From: Schaalia odontolytica
GTDB taxonomy: Bacteria; Actinomycetota; Actinomycetes; Actinomycetales; Actinomycetaceae
DNA: 8,182 bases
Reading direction: 5' to 3'
Assembly (NCBI GenBank): GCA_958415245.1
Contig: CATYYP010000070.1
Span: 1-8,182 of the forward strand
The position numbers and the translations under genes are program-made. Below the pieces are notes generated by a model that did not search any database, was not told the DNA's origin, and saw only the letters and a program-made list of their open reading frames with translations. Shown here piece after piece: positions 1 through 6,336 of the stretch (the first letter of the stretch is position 1; every line of letters starts with the position of its first letter).

Positions 1-244
1 CCTCCGTCACCTCGTAACGCAGGTGCTCCCAACCGCGCAGAGCGGACGCCAAACGGGCGCCCGAGCCGATCGGTCCGACCCACGAGAACTCGCAGCGAAC
101 CATGCCCGGCGCCGCTTCCTGGTCGGACCACTGGAGGTGAACCTCCTGGCCGAGCGCGGTGCCCATCGCCCACTCGATGTGCGGGCACAGAGCGGGCGGT
201 GTTGAGTGCACGAAAAGTACACCGCGGGTGTATGACCCTCTCAT
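1..244 (-). CDS. DUF3145 family protein, partial (3' end outside the window)
   Basis: The first 81 codons of a gene that leaves the window at base 1. The ATG at 244 follows a perfect AGGAGG (249-254) with a 4-base spacer. The protein starts with RGVLFVHSTPPALCPHIEW (residues 7-25), continues with a tryptophan-containing strand around QW (38-39) and FSWVGPIGSGARLASALRGW (53-72), then HLRYEVTE. From memory this is the pattern of the actinobacterial DUF3145 family: an N-terminal strand with VHS, a CPHxEWA helix start, and an SALRGW...LRFEVT block. Full-length members are roughly 160-170 residues, so about half is present. The function is unknown; the proteins look soluble, with no signal peptide or membrane segment here. 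It is separated from def by a hairpin terminator and appears to be its own transcription unit. A different open frame, 7-222 on the same strand, is longer within its own limits but has no ribosome-binding site and an arginine-rich shadow composition. Confidence 0.82.
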   Translation of the reverse strand, partial: MRGSYTRGVLFVHSTPPALCPHIEWAMGTALGQEVHLQWSDQEAAPGMVRCEFSWVGPIGSGARLASALRGWEHLRYEVTE

Positions 245-355
245 TGTTCCTCCTGTTGGCTTTGTCAGGATCGTCTTCCCCTACGCCCTAACCTGCCGTG
301 AGTCGCAATGATCTGCGCCGAGACGGCGCACACGATGTGGTTACAGGATAGTCGA
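245..355 (-). promoter_or_regulatory. Leader region of the DUF3145 gene, no clear promoter
   Basis: This stretch between the def terminator and the DUF3145 start must hold the promoter if the downstream gene is transcribed separately. I see no good sigma-70-type pair. A TTGCGA (303-308) could serve as a -35 box, but the best partner, TAGGGG (278-283), is a poor -10 box at 19 bases. A TATCCT (345-350) lies just after the terminator, with no recognisable -35. A 7-bp perfect hairpin (314-320 with 324-330, loop AGA) sits in the middle and may be an extra terminator stem or a protein site. Treat the promoter as unlocated. Confidence 0.25.
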
Positions 356-390
356 ACGCGCCGGGGAATGCACTCCATTCCCCGGCGCGT
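356..390 (-). terminator. Intrinsic-type terminator hairpin after def
   Basis: A perfect 15-bp inverted repeat: arms 356-370 and 376-390, loop CACTC (371-375), with a GC-rich base (CGCGCCGGGG) and an AATG top. It starts 24 bases past the def stop codon and lies before the next gene's leader. On the minus strand the stem is followed by TCGACTATCCT, which is not a U-run. It therefore resembles the U-poor hairpin terminators common in high-GC Actinobacteria. The symmetry means it could act on either strand, but no plus-strand gene is supported here. Confidence 0.8.
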
Positions 391-414
391 CCACGCCTCT
401 ACGAGGCCAGATGA

Positions 415-906
415 TCAGAAGCCAGCGTTGCGAATGTCGCGCAGCGCCTTCTTGCGAGTCGCGCGATCGAGACGGTCGATGTAGATGTGACCGTCCAGGT
501 GGTCGCACTCGTGCTGGATGCAGCGCGCCATGAGCTCCTCGCCCTCGACGACGACCTTCTTGCCATCCAGATCGGTGCCCTCGCAGCGCGCGTACCAGGC
601 GCGCTCAGTCGGGTACCACAGTTCGGGAACCGACAGGCAGCCCTCGTCGCCGTCCTGGTACTCATCCTCACTCAGAGCAACGATGCGGGGGTTCAGCACG
701 TAGCCGATGTCGCCGTCGATGTTCCAGGAGAACGCGCGCAGGCTGACACCGATCTGGTTGGCCGCTAGGCCGGCGCGACCGTCCATGTCGACGCCCTCGA
801 GGAGGTCCTCGACGAGTGCCTTGACGTTCGGCGTGATCTCCGTGATCGGATCGCAGACGGTACGCAGGACCGGGTCACCGATGATGCGGATGGGACGAAT
901 AGCCAT
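415..906 (-). CDS. def: Peptide deformylase
   Basis: Removes the formyl group from the N-terminal methionine of new proteins, a metal-dependent cytoplasmic hydrolysis at the ribosome exit. All three family motifs are present in the 163 residues. Motif 1 is GLAANQIG (46-53), with Asn where many bacteria have Pro, as in mycobacterial Def. Motif 2 is EGCLS (88-92), with metal ligand Cys90. Motif 3 is HECDHLDG (132-139), with ligands His132 and His136 and catalytic Glu133. The length is usual for a compact type I/II enzyme; there is no long C-terminal extension such as mycobacterial Def carries. The ATG lies one base past the proS stop codon and its ribosome-binding site, AAGGGGGAG (911-919), is made of the last proS codons, so the two are very probably co-transcribed and translationally coupled. 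A strong hairpin follows, making def the last gene of the unit. Confidence 0.97.
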   Translation of the reverse strand: MAIRPIRIIGDPVLRTVCDPITEITPNVKALVEDLLEGVDMDGRAGLAANQIGVSLRAFSWNIDGDIGYVLNPRIVALSEDEYQDGDEGCLSVPELWYPTERAWYARCEGTDLDGKKVVVEGEELMARCIQHECDHLDGHIYIDRLDRATRKKALRDIRNAGF

Positions 907-907
907 G

Positions 908-2716
908 TCACTCCCCCTTCAGGGCTGCTGCGTGAAGCTCGCGCAGGCGCGCGACAGCTTCCTCGACGGGCACGACGATGGTCTCGCCGGTGGCACGCAC
1001 GCGGATCTCCACCTCGCCGTCGGCCAGAGAACGACCGACGACCAGGCCGAAGGGCACGCCCACGAGCTCGTAGTCCTTAAACTTCACGCCGGCACTCACC
1101 TTACGGCGATCGTCGACGAGAACATCGAGGCCGGCCGCGTCTAGCTGCTCGCCCAGAGACTGTGCGGTCTCGAAGACCTCGTCGCCCTTGCCGGTGGCCA
1201 GGACATGCACGTCGAAGGGAGCAATCTGCGCGGGCCAGCTCAGGCCCTTGTCGTCGCAGTTGGCCTCGGCCAGGGCTGCCATCACACGGGTAACACCGAT
1301 GCCGTACGAGCCCATCGTGACGACCTGGGTCTTGCCGTTCTCGTCAAGGACGGTCAGGCCCAGGGCCTTGGCGTACTTGCGGCCCAGCTGGAAGATGTGG
1401 CCGATCTCGATGCCGCGCTCCAGGTGGAGGGGGCCCGAGCCGTCGGGGGCGAGGTCGCCCTCGCGTACCTCAGCGGCCTCGATCGTGCCGTCGGCGCTGA
1501 AGTCGCGGCCCATGACGAGGTTCAGGACGTGACGCTGCTCGGCGTTCGCACCCGTCACCCAGGCGGTGCCCTCGACGACGCGCGGGTCCACCAGGTAGCG
1601 CACGGAACCGGAGGCGTTGCCCTCCTCGTCCACGACGCGCTTCGGGGAGTTCGGACCGAGAACGGTGGGGCCGATGTAGCCGCGCACCAGCTCGGGGTGC
1701 GGCTCGAAGTCGGAATCCGAGGCCATGTCGACCTCGGCGGGAGCCACGGCGGCCTCCAGGCGCTTCATGTCGACATCGCGGTCGCCGGGCACGCCCACGA
1801 CGAGGAGCTCGCGCTCGCCATCCGGGTGAGTCAGCGTCACGACGACGTTCTTCAGCGTGTCGGCGGCGGTCCAGGGGCGGTCCTCACGCGGGTACTGATC
1901 GTTAAGCAGATCAACGAGCGACTCGATGGTCGGAGCGTCGGGGGTCGGAACCTCGACGGGCGCGGGCACGCCGGACGCGTCCTGAGCCTCGGGCACGGGG
2001 GTCGTCACAGCCTCGGCGTTGGCGGCGTAGCCACCCGGGGATGCCACGAAGGTGTCCTCACCGATCGGCGAGGGGTGCAGGAACTCCTCGGATCGCGAGC
2101 CGCCCATCGCGCCGCTCATCGCGGAGACGATGACGTAGCGCAGGCCCAGGCGCTGGAAGATGCGCTCATAGGTGTCACGCTCGGCCTGGTAGGAGGCGTT
2201 CAGACCTTCGTCGTCAATATCGAAGGAGTAAGCGTCCTTCATGACGAACTCGCGGCCGCGGATCAGACCGGCGCGCGGGCGGGCCTCGTCACGGTACTTC
2301 GTCTGAATCTGGTACAGCGTGGCGGGCAGGTCCTTGTACGAGGAGTACATGTCCTTCACCAGCAGGGTGAACATCTCCTCGTGCGTGGGGGCCAGCAGGT
2401 AGTCGCCGCCCTTACGGTCGTTCAGCTTGAACAGCGTCGGGCCGTACTCTTCCCAACGGTTCGTGGCCTTGTAGGGCTCGGCGGGGATCAGGCCCGGGAA
2501 GTGAACTTCCTGAGCGCCCATCGCGTCCATCTCCTCGCGGACGATGTCCTCAATCTTGCGCAGCGTGCGCAGGCCGAGAGGCAGCCACGTGTAGATGCCG
2601 GGGGCGGAGCGGCGGATGTAGCCGGCACGCACCAAAAGCTTGTGCGAATTGACCTCGGCGTCGGCCGGGTCTTCACGCAGGGTTCGCAGGAAGAAAGTCG
2701 AGAGATTTCGAAGCAT
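908..2716 (-). CDS. proS: Prolyl-tRNA synthetase, bacterial type with editing domain
   Basis: Charges tRNA-Pro with proline in the cytoplasm. Numbered from the ATG at 2716 (602 residues), the N-terminus [20 protein letters not shown] matches the conserved start of actinobacterial ProRS. Class II features follow: THEE (111-114), the motif 2 region from RDEARPRAG to [11 protein letters not shown] (142-165), and motif 3 GSYGIGVTR (469-477). Between motifs 2 and 3 lies the bacterial insertion (INS) editing domain, roughly 220-400, which hydrolyses mischarged Ala-tRNA-Pro; Lys289 in TLKNVVV is the likely counterpart of the editing lysine. The anticodon-binding domain starts near [13 protein letters not shown] (about 494). 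The frame stays open to a GTG at 2734, but those six extra residues (VPYSWS) are not family-like. The ATG has only a weak, very close GGAG, and a TACTCT sits exactly where a -10 box for a leaderless transcript would be. Followed after one base by def. Confidence 0.98.
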   Translation of the reverse strand: MLRNLSTFFLRTLREDPADAEVNSHKLLVRAGYIRRSAPGIYTWLPLGLRTLRKIEDIVREEMDAMGAQEVHFPGLIPAEPYKATNRWEEYGPTLFKLNDRKGGDYLLAPTHEEMFTLLVKDMYSSYKDLPATLYQIQTKYRDEARPRAGLIRGREFVMKDAYSFDIDDEGLNASYQAERDTYERIFQRLGLRYVIVSAMSGAMGGSRSEEFLHPSPIGEDTFVASPGGYAANAEAVTTPVPEAQDASGVPAPVEVPTPDAPTIESLVDLLNDQYPREDRPWTAADTLKNVVVTLTHPDGERELLVVGVPGDRDVDMKRLEAAVAPAEVDMASDSDFEPHPELVRGYIGPTVLGPNSPKRVVDEEGNASGSVRYLVDPRVVEGTAWVTGANAEQRHVLNLVMGRDFSADGTIEAAEVREGDLAPDGSGPLHLERGIEIGHIFQLGRKYAKALGLTVLDENGKTQVVTMGSYGIGVTRVMAALAEANCDDKGLSWPAQIAPFDVHVLATGKGDEVFETAQSLGEQLDAAGLDVLVDDRRKVSAGVKFKDYELVGVPFGLVVGRSLADGEVEIRVRATGETIVVPVEEAVARLRELHAAALKGE

Positions 2717-2728
2717 GCTCCAAGAGTA
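2717..2728 (-). promoter_or_regulatory. Candidate -10 box for leaderless proS transcription
   Basis: TACTCT (2723-2728, minus strand) fits the TANNNT consensus and is followed by exactly six bases, TGGAGC (2717-2722), before the proS ATG. This would put transcription start on the A of the start codon. No convincing -35 hexamer lies 16-19 bases upstream, which is common for such promoters. The alternative is that TGGAG is a ribosome-binding site of poor spacing and the mRNA starts further upstream. Confidence 0.45.
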
Positions 2729-2796
2729 CGGCACGCGAAGGCCCTGGGGCCACCGGCACAGCCGTGGAGCCCCTCATCGAGGCGTCAGCGAGGCCC

Positions 2797-3213
2797 TCAG
2801 ATGACCGCGCGGGCACCCAGCTCGCGCTCACGGGCACCAGGGTGCGAGGCGTAGTAGCGGCGAGCCATCCAGCCCGGGTACGCCCATGCCGGGAGGCCGC
2901 CCAGGTACAGGGCGCGCACGGCGACGCCGACCATCGCAGCAAGAACGAGCGCGATAAGCATGCACGTGCCTGCCGTAGCGAAGCCAGAGGCCTCACGGGC
3001 CACAAGATCGCCCGTCAGGAACCACAGGAGGGAGAGGAAAGGCATGAGGGGCCACACGAGCGCCGACATCTCACCAGCCGCGCTACCGCCGCCGATCTCC
3101 AGACGCACCGACATACGCCGGGCGCTCGCGCCGAAACCGAGCCACGCCCACGCCCACACGGATGCGATGACAAGACCGACCAGTGCGATCAGAGCAGTGG
3201 AGTTGGCGACCAT
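2797..3213 (-). CDS. Small three-helix membrane protein, unknown function
   Basis: I do not recognise this 138-residue protein. Three hydrophobic segments are visible: about 5-28 (ending VWAWAWLGFG), 49-69 (SALVWPLMPFLSLLWFLTG) and 79-104. A short basic loop (ARRMSVRLE, 31-39) lies between the first two, and a C-terminal tail of about 34 residues is rich in aromatic and basic residues (WAYPGWMARRYY, 110-121). It is therefore probably a polytopic inner-membrane protein, with the basic parts on the cytoplasmic side by the positive-inside rule. The ATG at 3213 is chosen over an upstream TTG at 3231 because a strong AAGGGGGA (3217-3224) precedes it; from the TTG that sequence would be coding. It follows an intergenic region with an inverted repeat and a possible promoter, and precedes proS by 80 bases. 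No catalytic or metal-binding motif is apparent. Confidence 0.75.
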   Translation of the reverse strand: MVANSTALIALVGLVIASVWAWAWLGFGASARRMSVRLEIGGGSAAGEMSALVWPLMPFLSLLWFLTGDLVAREASGFATAGTCMLIALVLAAMVGVAVRALYLGGLPAWAYPGWMARRYYASHPGARERELGARAVI

Positions 3214-3238
3214 GCGTCCCCCTTCGGACAATGCAACA

Positions 3239-3285
3239 TCCCCGTTGGCGTTGCGTACAAGCCGATACTACAACACCAACGGGGA
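3239..3285. repeat. 15-bp inverted repeat, candidate operator or hairpin
   Basis: Left arm 3239-3253 (TCCCCGTTGGCGTTG) and right arm 3271-3285 pair at 14 of 15 positions, the mismatch being 3249 with 3275. The spacer is 17 bases (3254-3270). The long spacer and the -10-like TAGTAT next to the right arm favour a protein-binding dyad. A hairpin terminator for the ispG unit is the alternative, but no U-run follows on the minus strand (TGTTGCATTG). Confidence 0.7.
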
Positions 3286-3295
3286 GTAATGTCCA
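3265..3295 (-). promoter_or_regulatory. Candidate promoter for the membrane protein gene
   Basis: On the minus strand, TGGACA (3290-3295) matches the TTGACA -35 box at five of six positions. TAGTAT (3265-3270) fits a TANNNT -10 box. The spacer is 19 bases, longer than the usual 17. One arm of the inverted repeat fills most of the spacer and the other lies downstream of the -10 box, so a bound dimer would span the promoter. Transcription would start roughly 45 bases before the ATG at 3213. This is inferred from sequence only. Confidence 0.4.
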
Positions 3296-3320
3296 ACCGA
3301 AACGGCGGGAACGAGACTAA

Positions 3321-3719
3321 TCAGGCATCAACGAGCCCGCCGACGCATGCATCACGCAGATCGCGCAGCATCGACAGCGAGGACAGCGACTCGGCTGCGA
3401 CACCGGCCCACGCGAGCGCGCGGTCGCGTCCCTGCGCCTCGTGACGTTCACGGATGTGCAGGAGCGTGCGCGAGGGAGACAGCGGCAGCAGAGCGATGAC
3501 GCAGGTTCCCGAGGCCTCGGCGCCTTCCGGGGCAGCCGGCGGGGCGACGCGCATGAGGATGTGGTCCTCGTCTTCGATATCAATGATCGTCGACTCGTCC
3601 TCCGGCTCAAACACGTGACCGAGAACATCCCACACGACGGACGCTGGCGCGTCGATCGCGATGCCGCGATCAACGACGACGTTCGCACCGGGCAGGACGA
3701 GATCTCCCGGGAGCGACAC
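3321..3719 (-). CDS. SRPBCC-like protein, probably missing its N-terminal leader through a frameshift
   Basis: The 132-residue open frame begins SLPGDLVLPGANVVVDRGIA, followed by IDAPASVVWDVLG (22-34), the first strand and helix pattern of SRPBCC/START-like ligand-binding proteins. A later stretch, CVIALLPLSPSRTLLHIRER (about 73-92), resembles the final beta-strands of that fold. The middle is shorter than in typical members, and no ligand is predicted. The GTG at 3719 has only AGGCGG at two bases' distance, a poor start. A much better signal lies upstream: AAGGA (3792-3796), seven bases, then ATG at 3784, opening MRIRTLAALSLVASA and then TGA. That leader is one base out of frame with this gene, which itself is open back to a TAA at 3795-3797. 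Proteins of the LPGD-containing SRPBCC type often carry an N-terminal membrane or signal segment, so the intact gene was probably 3321-3784. It is placed as the last gene of the ispG unit. Confidence 0.6.
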   Translation of the reverse strand: MSLPGDLVLPGANVVVDRGIAIDAPASVVWDVLGHVFEPEDESTIIDIEDEDHILMRVAPPAAPEGAEASGTCVIALLPLSPSRTLLHIRERHEAQGRDRALAWAGVAAESLSSLSMLRDLRDACVGGLVDA

Positions 3720-3736
3720 GTCCGCCTGCGAGGCCG

Positions 3737-3784
3737 TCAGGCCGATGCGACGAGGGACAGAGCGGCAAGAGTGCGAATACGCAT
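3737..3784 (-). pseudogene. Detached signal-peptide-like leader of the SRPBCC gene
   Basis: Fifteen codons, MRIRTLAALSLVASA, then TGA at 3737-3739. The start has a good ribosome-binding site (AAGGA, 3792-3796, 7-base spacer) 21 bases after the ispG stop. Two arginines followed by a hydrophobic run give it the look of a signal peptide or membrane anchor. Adding one G in the GG at 3741-3742 would join it to the downstream frame as ...LVASGLTASQADVSLPGD. It may be a true mutation, a sequencing error, or, less likely, a real short leader peptide. Confidence 0.55.
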
Positions 3785-3805
3785 GCGATAGTCCTTATCA
3801 ACTAC

Positions 3806-5011
3806 TCAGAAGTCGATACCCGGGAGCTTGACCTCCGGGGCGGTGATCGGGGCAACCTCGACGCTGCCGGAACCAGGCTCCAGGCCCAGCTCCTCGGCGA
3901 GGGCATTCGCGCGGCGGATCAGAGTCTCGACGATCTGGTCCTCGGGAACGGTCTCGACGACCTCGCCGCGAATGAAGATCTGGCCCTTGCCGTTGCCGGA
4001 GGCGACACCGAGGTCGGCCTCGCGAGCCTCGCCCGGGCCGTTGACGACGCAGCCCATCACGGCCACGCGCAGCGGGACCGTCAGGTCCTTCAGGCCCTCG
4101 GTGACGTCCTCAGCGAGCGTCCACACGTCCTCCTGGGCGCGCCCACACGACGGGCACGAGACGATCTCGAGAGTCTTCTCGCGCAGACCCATGAACTCCA
4201 GCATCTTCGTGCCCACCTTGATCTCCTCAACGGGAGGAGCGGACAGGGAGACACGGATCGTGTCACCGATCCCCTCGGCCAGGAGCACCGAGAAAGCGGA
4301 CACGGACTTAATCGTGCCCTGGAAGGCGGGGCCGGCCTCGGTGACGCCCAGGTGCAGGGGCCAGTCCCCCGCCTCTGACAGCATGCGGTAGGCCTGGATC
4401 ATGGTGAGCACGTCGTGGTGCTTGACCGAGATCTTGAAGTCGTGGAAGTCGTTCTCCTCGAACAGCGAGGCTTCCCAGATCGCCGACTCGACGAGAGCCT
4501 CGGGCGTGGCACGGCCGTACTTCTTCAGCAAGCGAGGATCGAGCGATCCAGCGTTCACGCCGATGCGCAGCGACACGCCGTGATCGGAGGCGGCCTTGCA
4601 GATGTCCTTCACCTGGTCATCAAACTTACGGATGTTGCCCGGGTTCACGCGCACGGCACCGCAGCCGGCCTCGATCGCCTGGAACACGTACTTCGGCTTG
4701 AAGTGAATGTCAGCGATCACCGGGATACGCGACTGCTTCGCGATGATCGGCAGCGCGTCCGCGTCCTTATCCGTCGGGCAGGCGACGCGAACGATGTCGC
4801 AACCGGCGGCCGTCAGCTCGGCGATCTGCTGGAGGGTCGCGCCGATGTCGTGCGTCTTCGTCGTCGTCATGGACTGGACGGAGACCCGTGCGCCACCGCC
4901 CACCGGAACGTCGCCCACCATGATGCGACGCGTCTGCTTGCGCGGGAACGGCGACGCCGCGACTTCGGGCATACCAAGATTGATTTCACTCACCGTGTCA
5001 TTATCGCGCAC
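3806..5011 (-). CDS. ispG: 4-hydroxy-3-methylbut-2-en-1-yl diphosphate synthase (IspG/GcpE)
   Basis: Converts methylerythritol cyclodiphosphate to HMBPP, the sixth committed reaction of the MEP isoprenoid pathway, using a [4Fe-4S] cluster in the cytoplasm. Numbered from the GTG at 5011 (401 residues), the TIM-barrel part carries [10 protein letters not shown] (44-53), [18 protein letters not shown] (100-106) and RVNPGN (121-126). The cluster-binding region shows CPSCGR (Cys286, Cys289) and [15 protein letters not shown] with Cys321 and the fourth ligand Glu328. All expected ligands are present. The length fits the two-domain bacterial type without the plant-type insertion. The GTG is chosen because AAGGAAGG (5017-5024) stands five bases before it; the frame is open to another GTG at 5038, which would put that site inside coding sequence. 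It lies 77 bases after the protease gene and may share its transcript, since no promoter is evident in the gap. Confidence 0.97.
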   Translation of the reverse strand: MRDNDTVSEINLGMPEVAASPFPRKQTRRIMVGDVPVGGGARVSVQSMTTTKTHDIGATLQQIAELTAAGCDIVRVACPTDKDADALPIIAKQSRIPVIADIHFKPKYVFQAIEAGCGAVRVNPGNIRKFDDQVKDICKAASDHGVSLRIGVNAGSLDPRLLKKYGRATPEALVESAIWEASLFEENDFHDFKISVKHHDVLTMIQAYRMLSEAGDWPLHLGVTEAGPAFQGTIKSVSAFSVLLAEGIGDTIRVSLSAPPVEEIKVGTKMLEFMGLREKTLEIVSCPSCGRAQEDVWTLAEDVTEGLKDLTVPLRVAVMGCVVNGPGEAREADLGVASGNGKGQIFIRGEVVETVPEDQIVETLIRRANALAEELGLEPGSGSVEVAPITAPEVKLPGIDF

Positions 5012-5016
5012 AGTGG

Positions 5017-5024
5017 CCTTCCTT
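5017..5024 (-). promoter_or_regulatory. Ribosome-binding site that sets the ispG start
   Basis: AAGGAAGG on the minus strand with a 5-base spacer (CCACT) to the GTG at 5011. It supports the shorter of two in-frame GTG starts. Confidence 0.7.
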
Positions 5025-5032
5025 CCCACACG

Positions 5033-5050
5033 GACCACGAACGCGTGGTC
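5033..5050 (-). other. Small hairpin in the leader between the protease gene and ispG
   Basis: Perfect 7-bp stem, GACCACG (5033-5039) with CGTGGTC (5044-5050), loop of four bases. It lies just upstream of the ispG ribosome-binding site. It could limit transcription read-through or shape mRNA processing; with no U-run on the minus strand (CCGTGTGGG follows) it is a weak terminator at best. Confidence 0.5.
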
Positions 5051-5088
5051 AGAGTCGCTTTTCGGGCAGATGTGTGACGTGCCGACGC

Positions 5089-6336
5089 TCAGCCGAGCGA
5101 CACCGGCGTCACGATGTCTGCAACGATCAAAATGACGCTCATCGCGACGAGCAGGCCGCCGACAACCCAGGTAACGGGAACGAGGCGAGCCGTGTCCGCC
5201 GGGCCGGGATCCTCCGCCCCACGCACGCGAGCCACCGTTCGGCGCACGCCCTCGTAGATCGCCCCGAGAATGTGCCCGCCGTCCAACGGCGGCAACGGGA
5301 TCAGGTTAAAGACAAAAAGGGCCATGTTGAGCGACGCCAGGAGGCTCAGCAGCACGGCGACAACCTGACGTGTGTCGCGCAGACCCAGCGCCTGCGAATC
5401 ACCCGTCACCTCACCGGCCAGGCGCCCCACGCCCACGACGGACACAACGCCCGAGGAGTCACGCTTTTCGTCAGTGACCACGGAGCGGCCGACCTGCCAC
5501 ACGGCCTGCGGCAGCCGGGTCACGACCGCCGTCGTCCCGGTGAACATCTGCCAGTTCGCCGCTGCCACATCGCCCAGAGACGCCGACACATACTCGTATC
5601 CAGCCGTCACGCCCACAAAGCGAGCCCCCTGGGCGCCCGTCACCGGCGAAACCGTCAAGTCCACAGGGGTGCCGTCGCGTTCCACCGTCAGCACGGCAGA
5701 CTCACCCTCCTGGGTGGCCCCGACCGCGCGCTGCAGCTCCGCGAAGGTGGCAACCGGCTGCCCGTTCCACGCGACGACCGTGTCCCCGGGACGGACCCCT
5801 GCCTCGTACGCGGGAGAAGCGACTTCACCGGAAGCGCTCATGATCGTGGCCGGCACATCCGCGATCGTGCGCGAGGCCGTAGGAGCGCCGATGCCGATCA
5901 TCGTCACCGCCGACAGGACGATACAGATCAGCAGATTCATGAGCGGACCGCCGAGCATGACCGCGATCTTCTTCGGGGCGCTCAGACGGTAAAAGGCACG
6001 GTGTTCCTGGCCCTCAGGGATCTCCTCGGCCGAGGCCTCACGGGCCTCCTGCGCGAGCGTCGGCTTACCGCCGCGACCCACGAGCCGAGTGCCCGGACGC
6101 GCCGGCGCATACATGCCGACAATCTTGACGTAGCCACCCAGCAAAATCGCGCGCAGCGCGTACGTCGTGTCGCCGATCTTCTTCTTCCACAGCGCCGGAC
6201 CGAAACCCACCGCGTAATCGGGGACCAACACCCCGAACTTCTTCGCCGGGAGCATATGCCCCACCTCATGCAGGGCGACCGACGCCAAGATTCCGATAAC
6301 GACAACGACGATACCGACGATTGAGCCCACGCTCAC
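5089..6336 (-). CDS. rseP: Site-2 intramembrane zinc metalloprotease, RseP/Rip1-like (M50)
   Basis: An M50 protease that cleaves membrane-spanning substrates, in relatives anti-sigma factors or other regulators; the substrate here is unknown. Numbered from the GTG at 6336 (415 residues), the first helix carries the zinc motif HEVGH (His23, Glu24, His27) after a valine/isoleucine-rich run. GGPLMNLL (129-136) opens the second helix. A PDZ domain spans about 161-231, with [14 protein letters not shown] (179-192). The last catalytic motif is [12 protein letters not shown] (344-355), with zinc ligand Asp352, and a final helix lies at about 388-410. A soluble stretch of about 38 residues (77-114) precedes the second helix. 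The frame is open to a GTG at 6348, but the GTG at 6336 is preferred. It follows GGAAGGA (6340-6346) and overlaps the dxr stop codon by four bases, the usual coupling geometry. A GTG at 6330 is also possible. Confidence 0.94.
   Translation of the reverse strand: MSVGSIVGIVVVVIGILASVALHEVGHMLPAKKFGVLVPDYAVGFGPALWKKKIGDTTYALRAILLGGYVKIVGMYAPARPGTRLVGRGGKPTLAQEAREASAEEIPEGQEHRAFYRLSAPKKIAVMLGGPLMNLLICIVLSAVTMIGIGAPTASRTIADVPATIMSASGEVASPAYEAGVRPGDTVVAWNGQPVATFAELQRAVGATQEGESAVLTVERDGTPVDLTVSPVTGAQGARFVGVTAGYEYVSASLGDVAAANWQMFTGTTAVVTRLPQAVWQVGRSVVTDEKRDSSGVVSVVGVGRLAGEVTGDSQALGLRDTRQVVAVLLSLLASLNMALFVFNLIPLPPLDGGHILGAIYEGVRRTVARVRGAEDPGPADTARLVPVTWVVGGLLVAMSVILIVADIVTPVSLG

Noticed and set aside
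7..222. A 71-codon minus-strand frame at the window start
   Set aside because: It is in a different frame from the DUF3145 gene, is arginine/serine-rich and has no ribosome-binding site.
1205..2854. A 549-codon open frame on the plus strand opposite proS
   Set aside because: It is the antisense shadow of proS, caused by GC-rich codon bias. The product is rich in His, Arg, Val and Gly without domain patterns, while the minus strand encodes a complete ProRS.
3239..3285. Transposon end or attachment-site reading of the inverted repeat
   Set aside because: There is no transposase, integrase or direct repeat nearby, and the 17-base spacer with a promoter-like box fits an operator better.
2764..3444. 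A 226-codon plus-strand open frame across the membrane protein gene and the inverted repeat
   Set aside because: No ribosome-binding site, hydrophilic shadow composition, and it crosses the intergenic dyad and the end of the SRPBCC gene.
5074..6324. A 416-codon plus-strand open frame opposite the protease gene
   Set aside because: Antisense shadow; the product is His/Arg/Asp-rich low-complexity, and the minus strand carries all M50 motifs.
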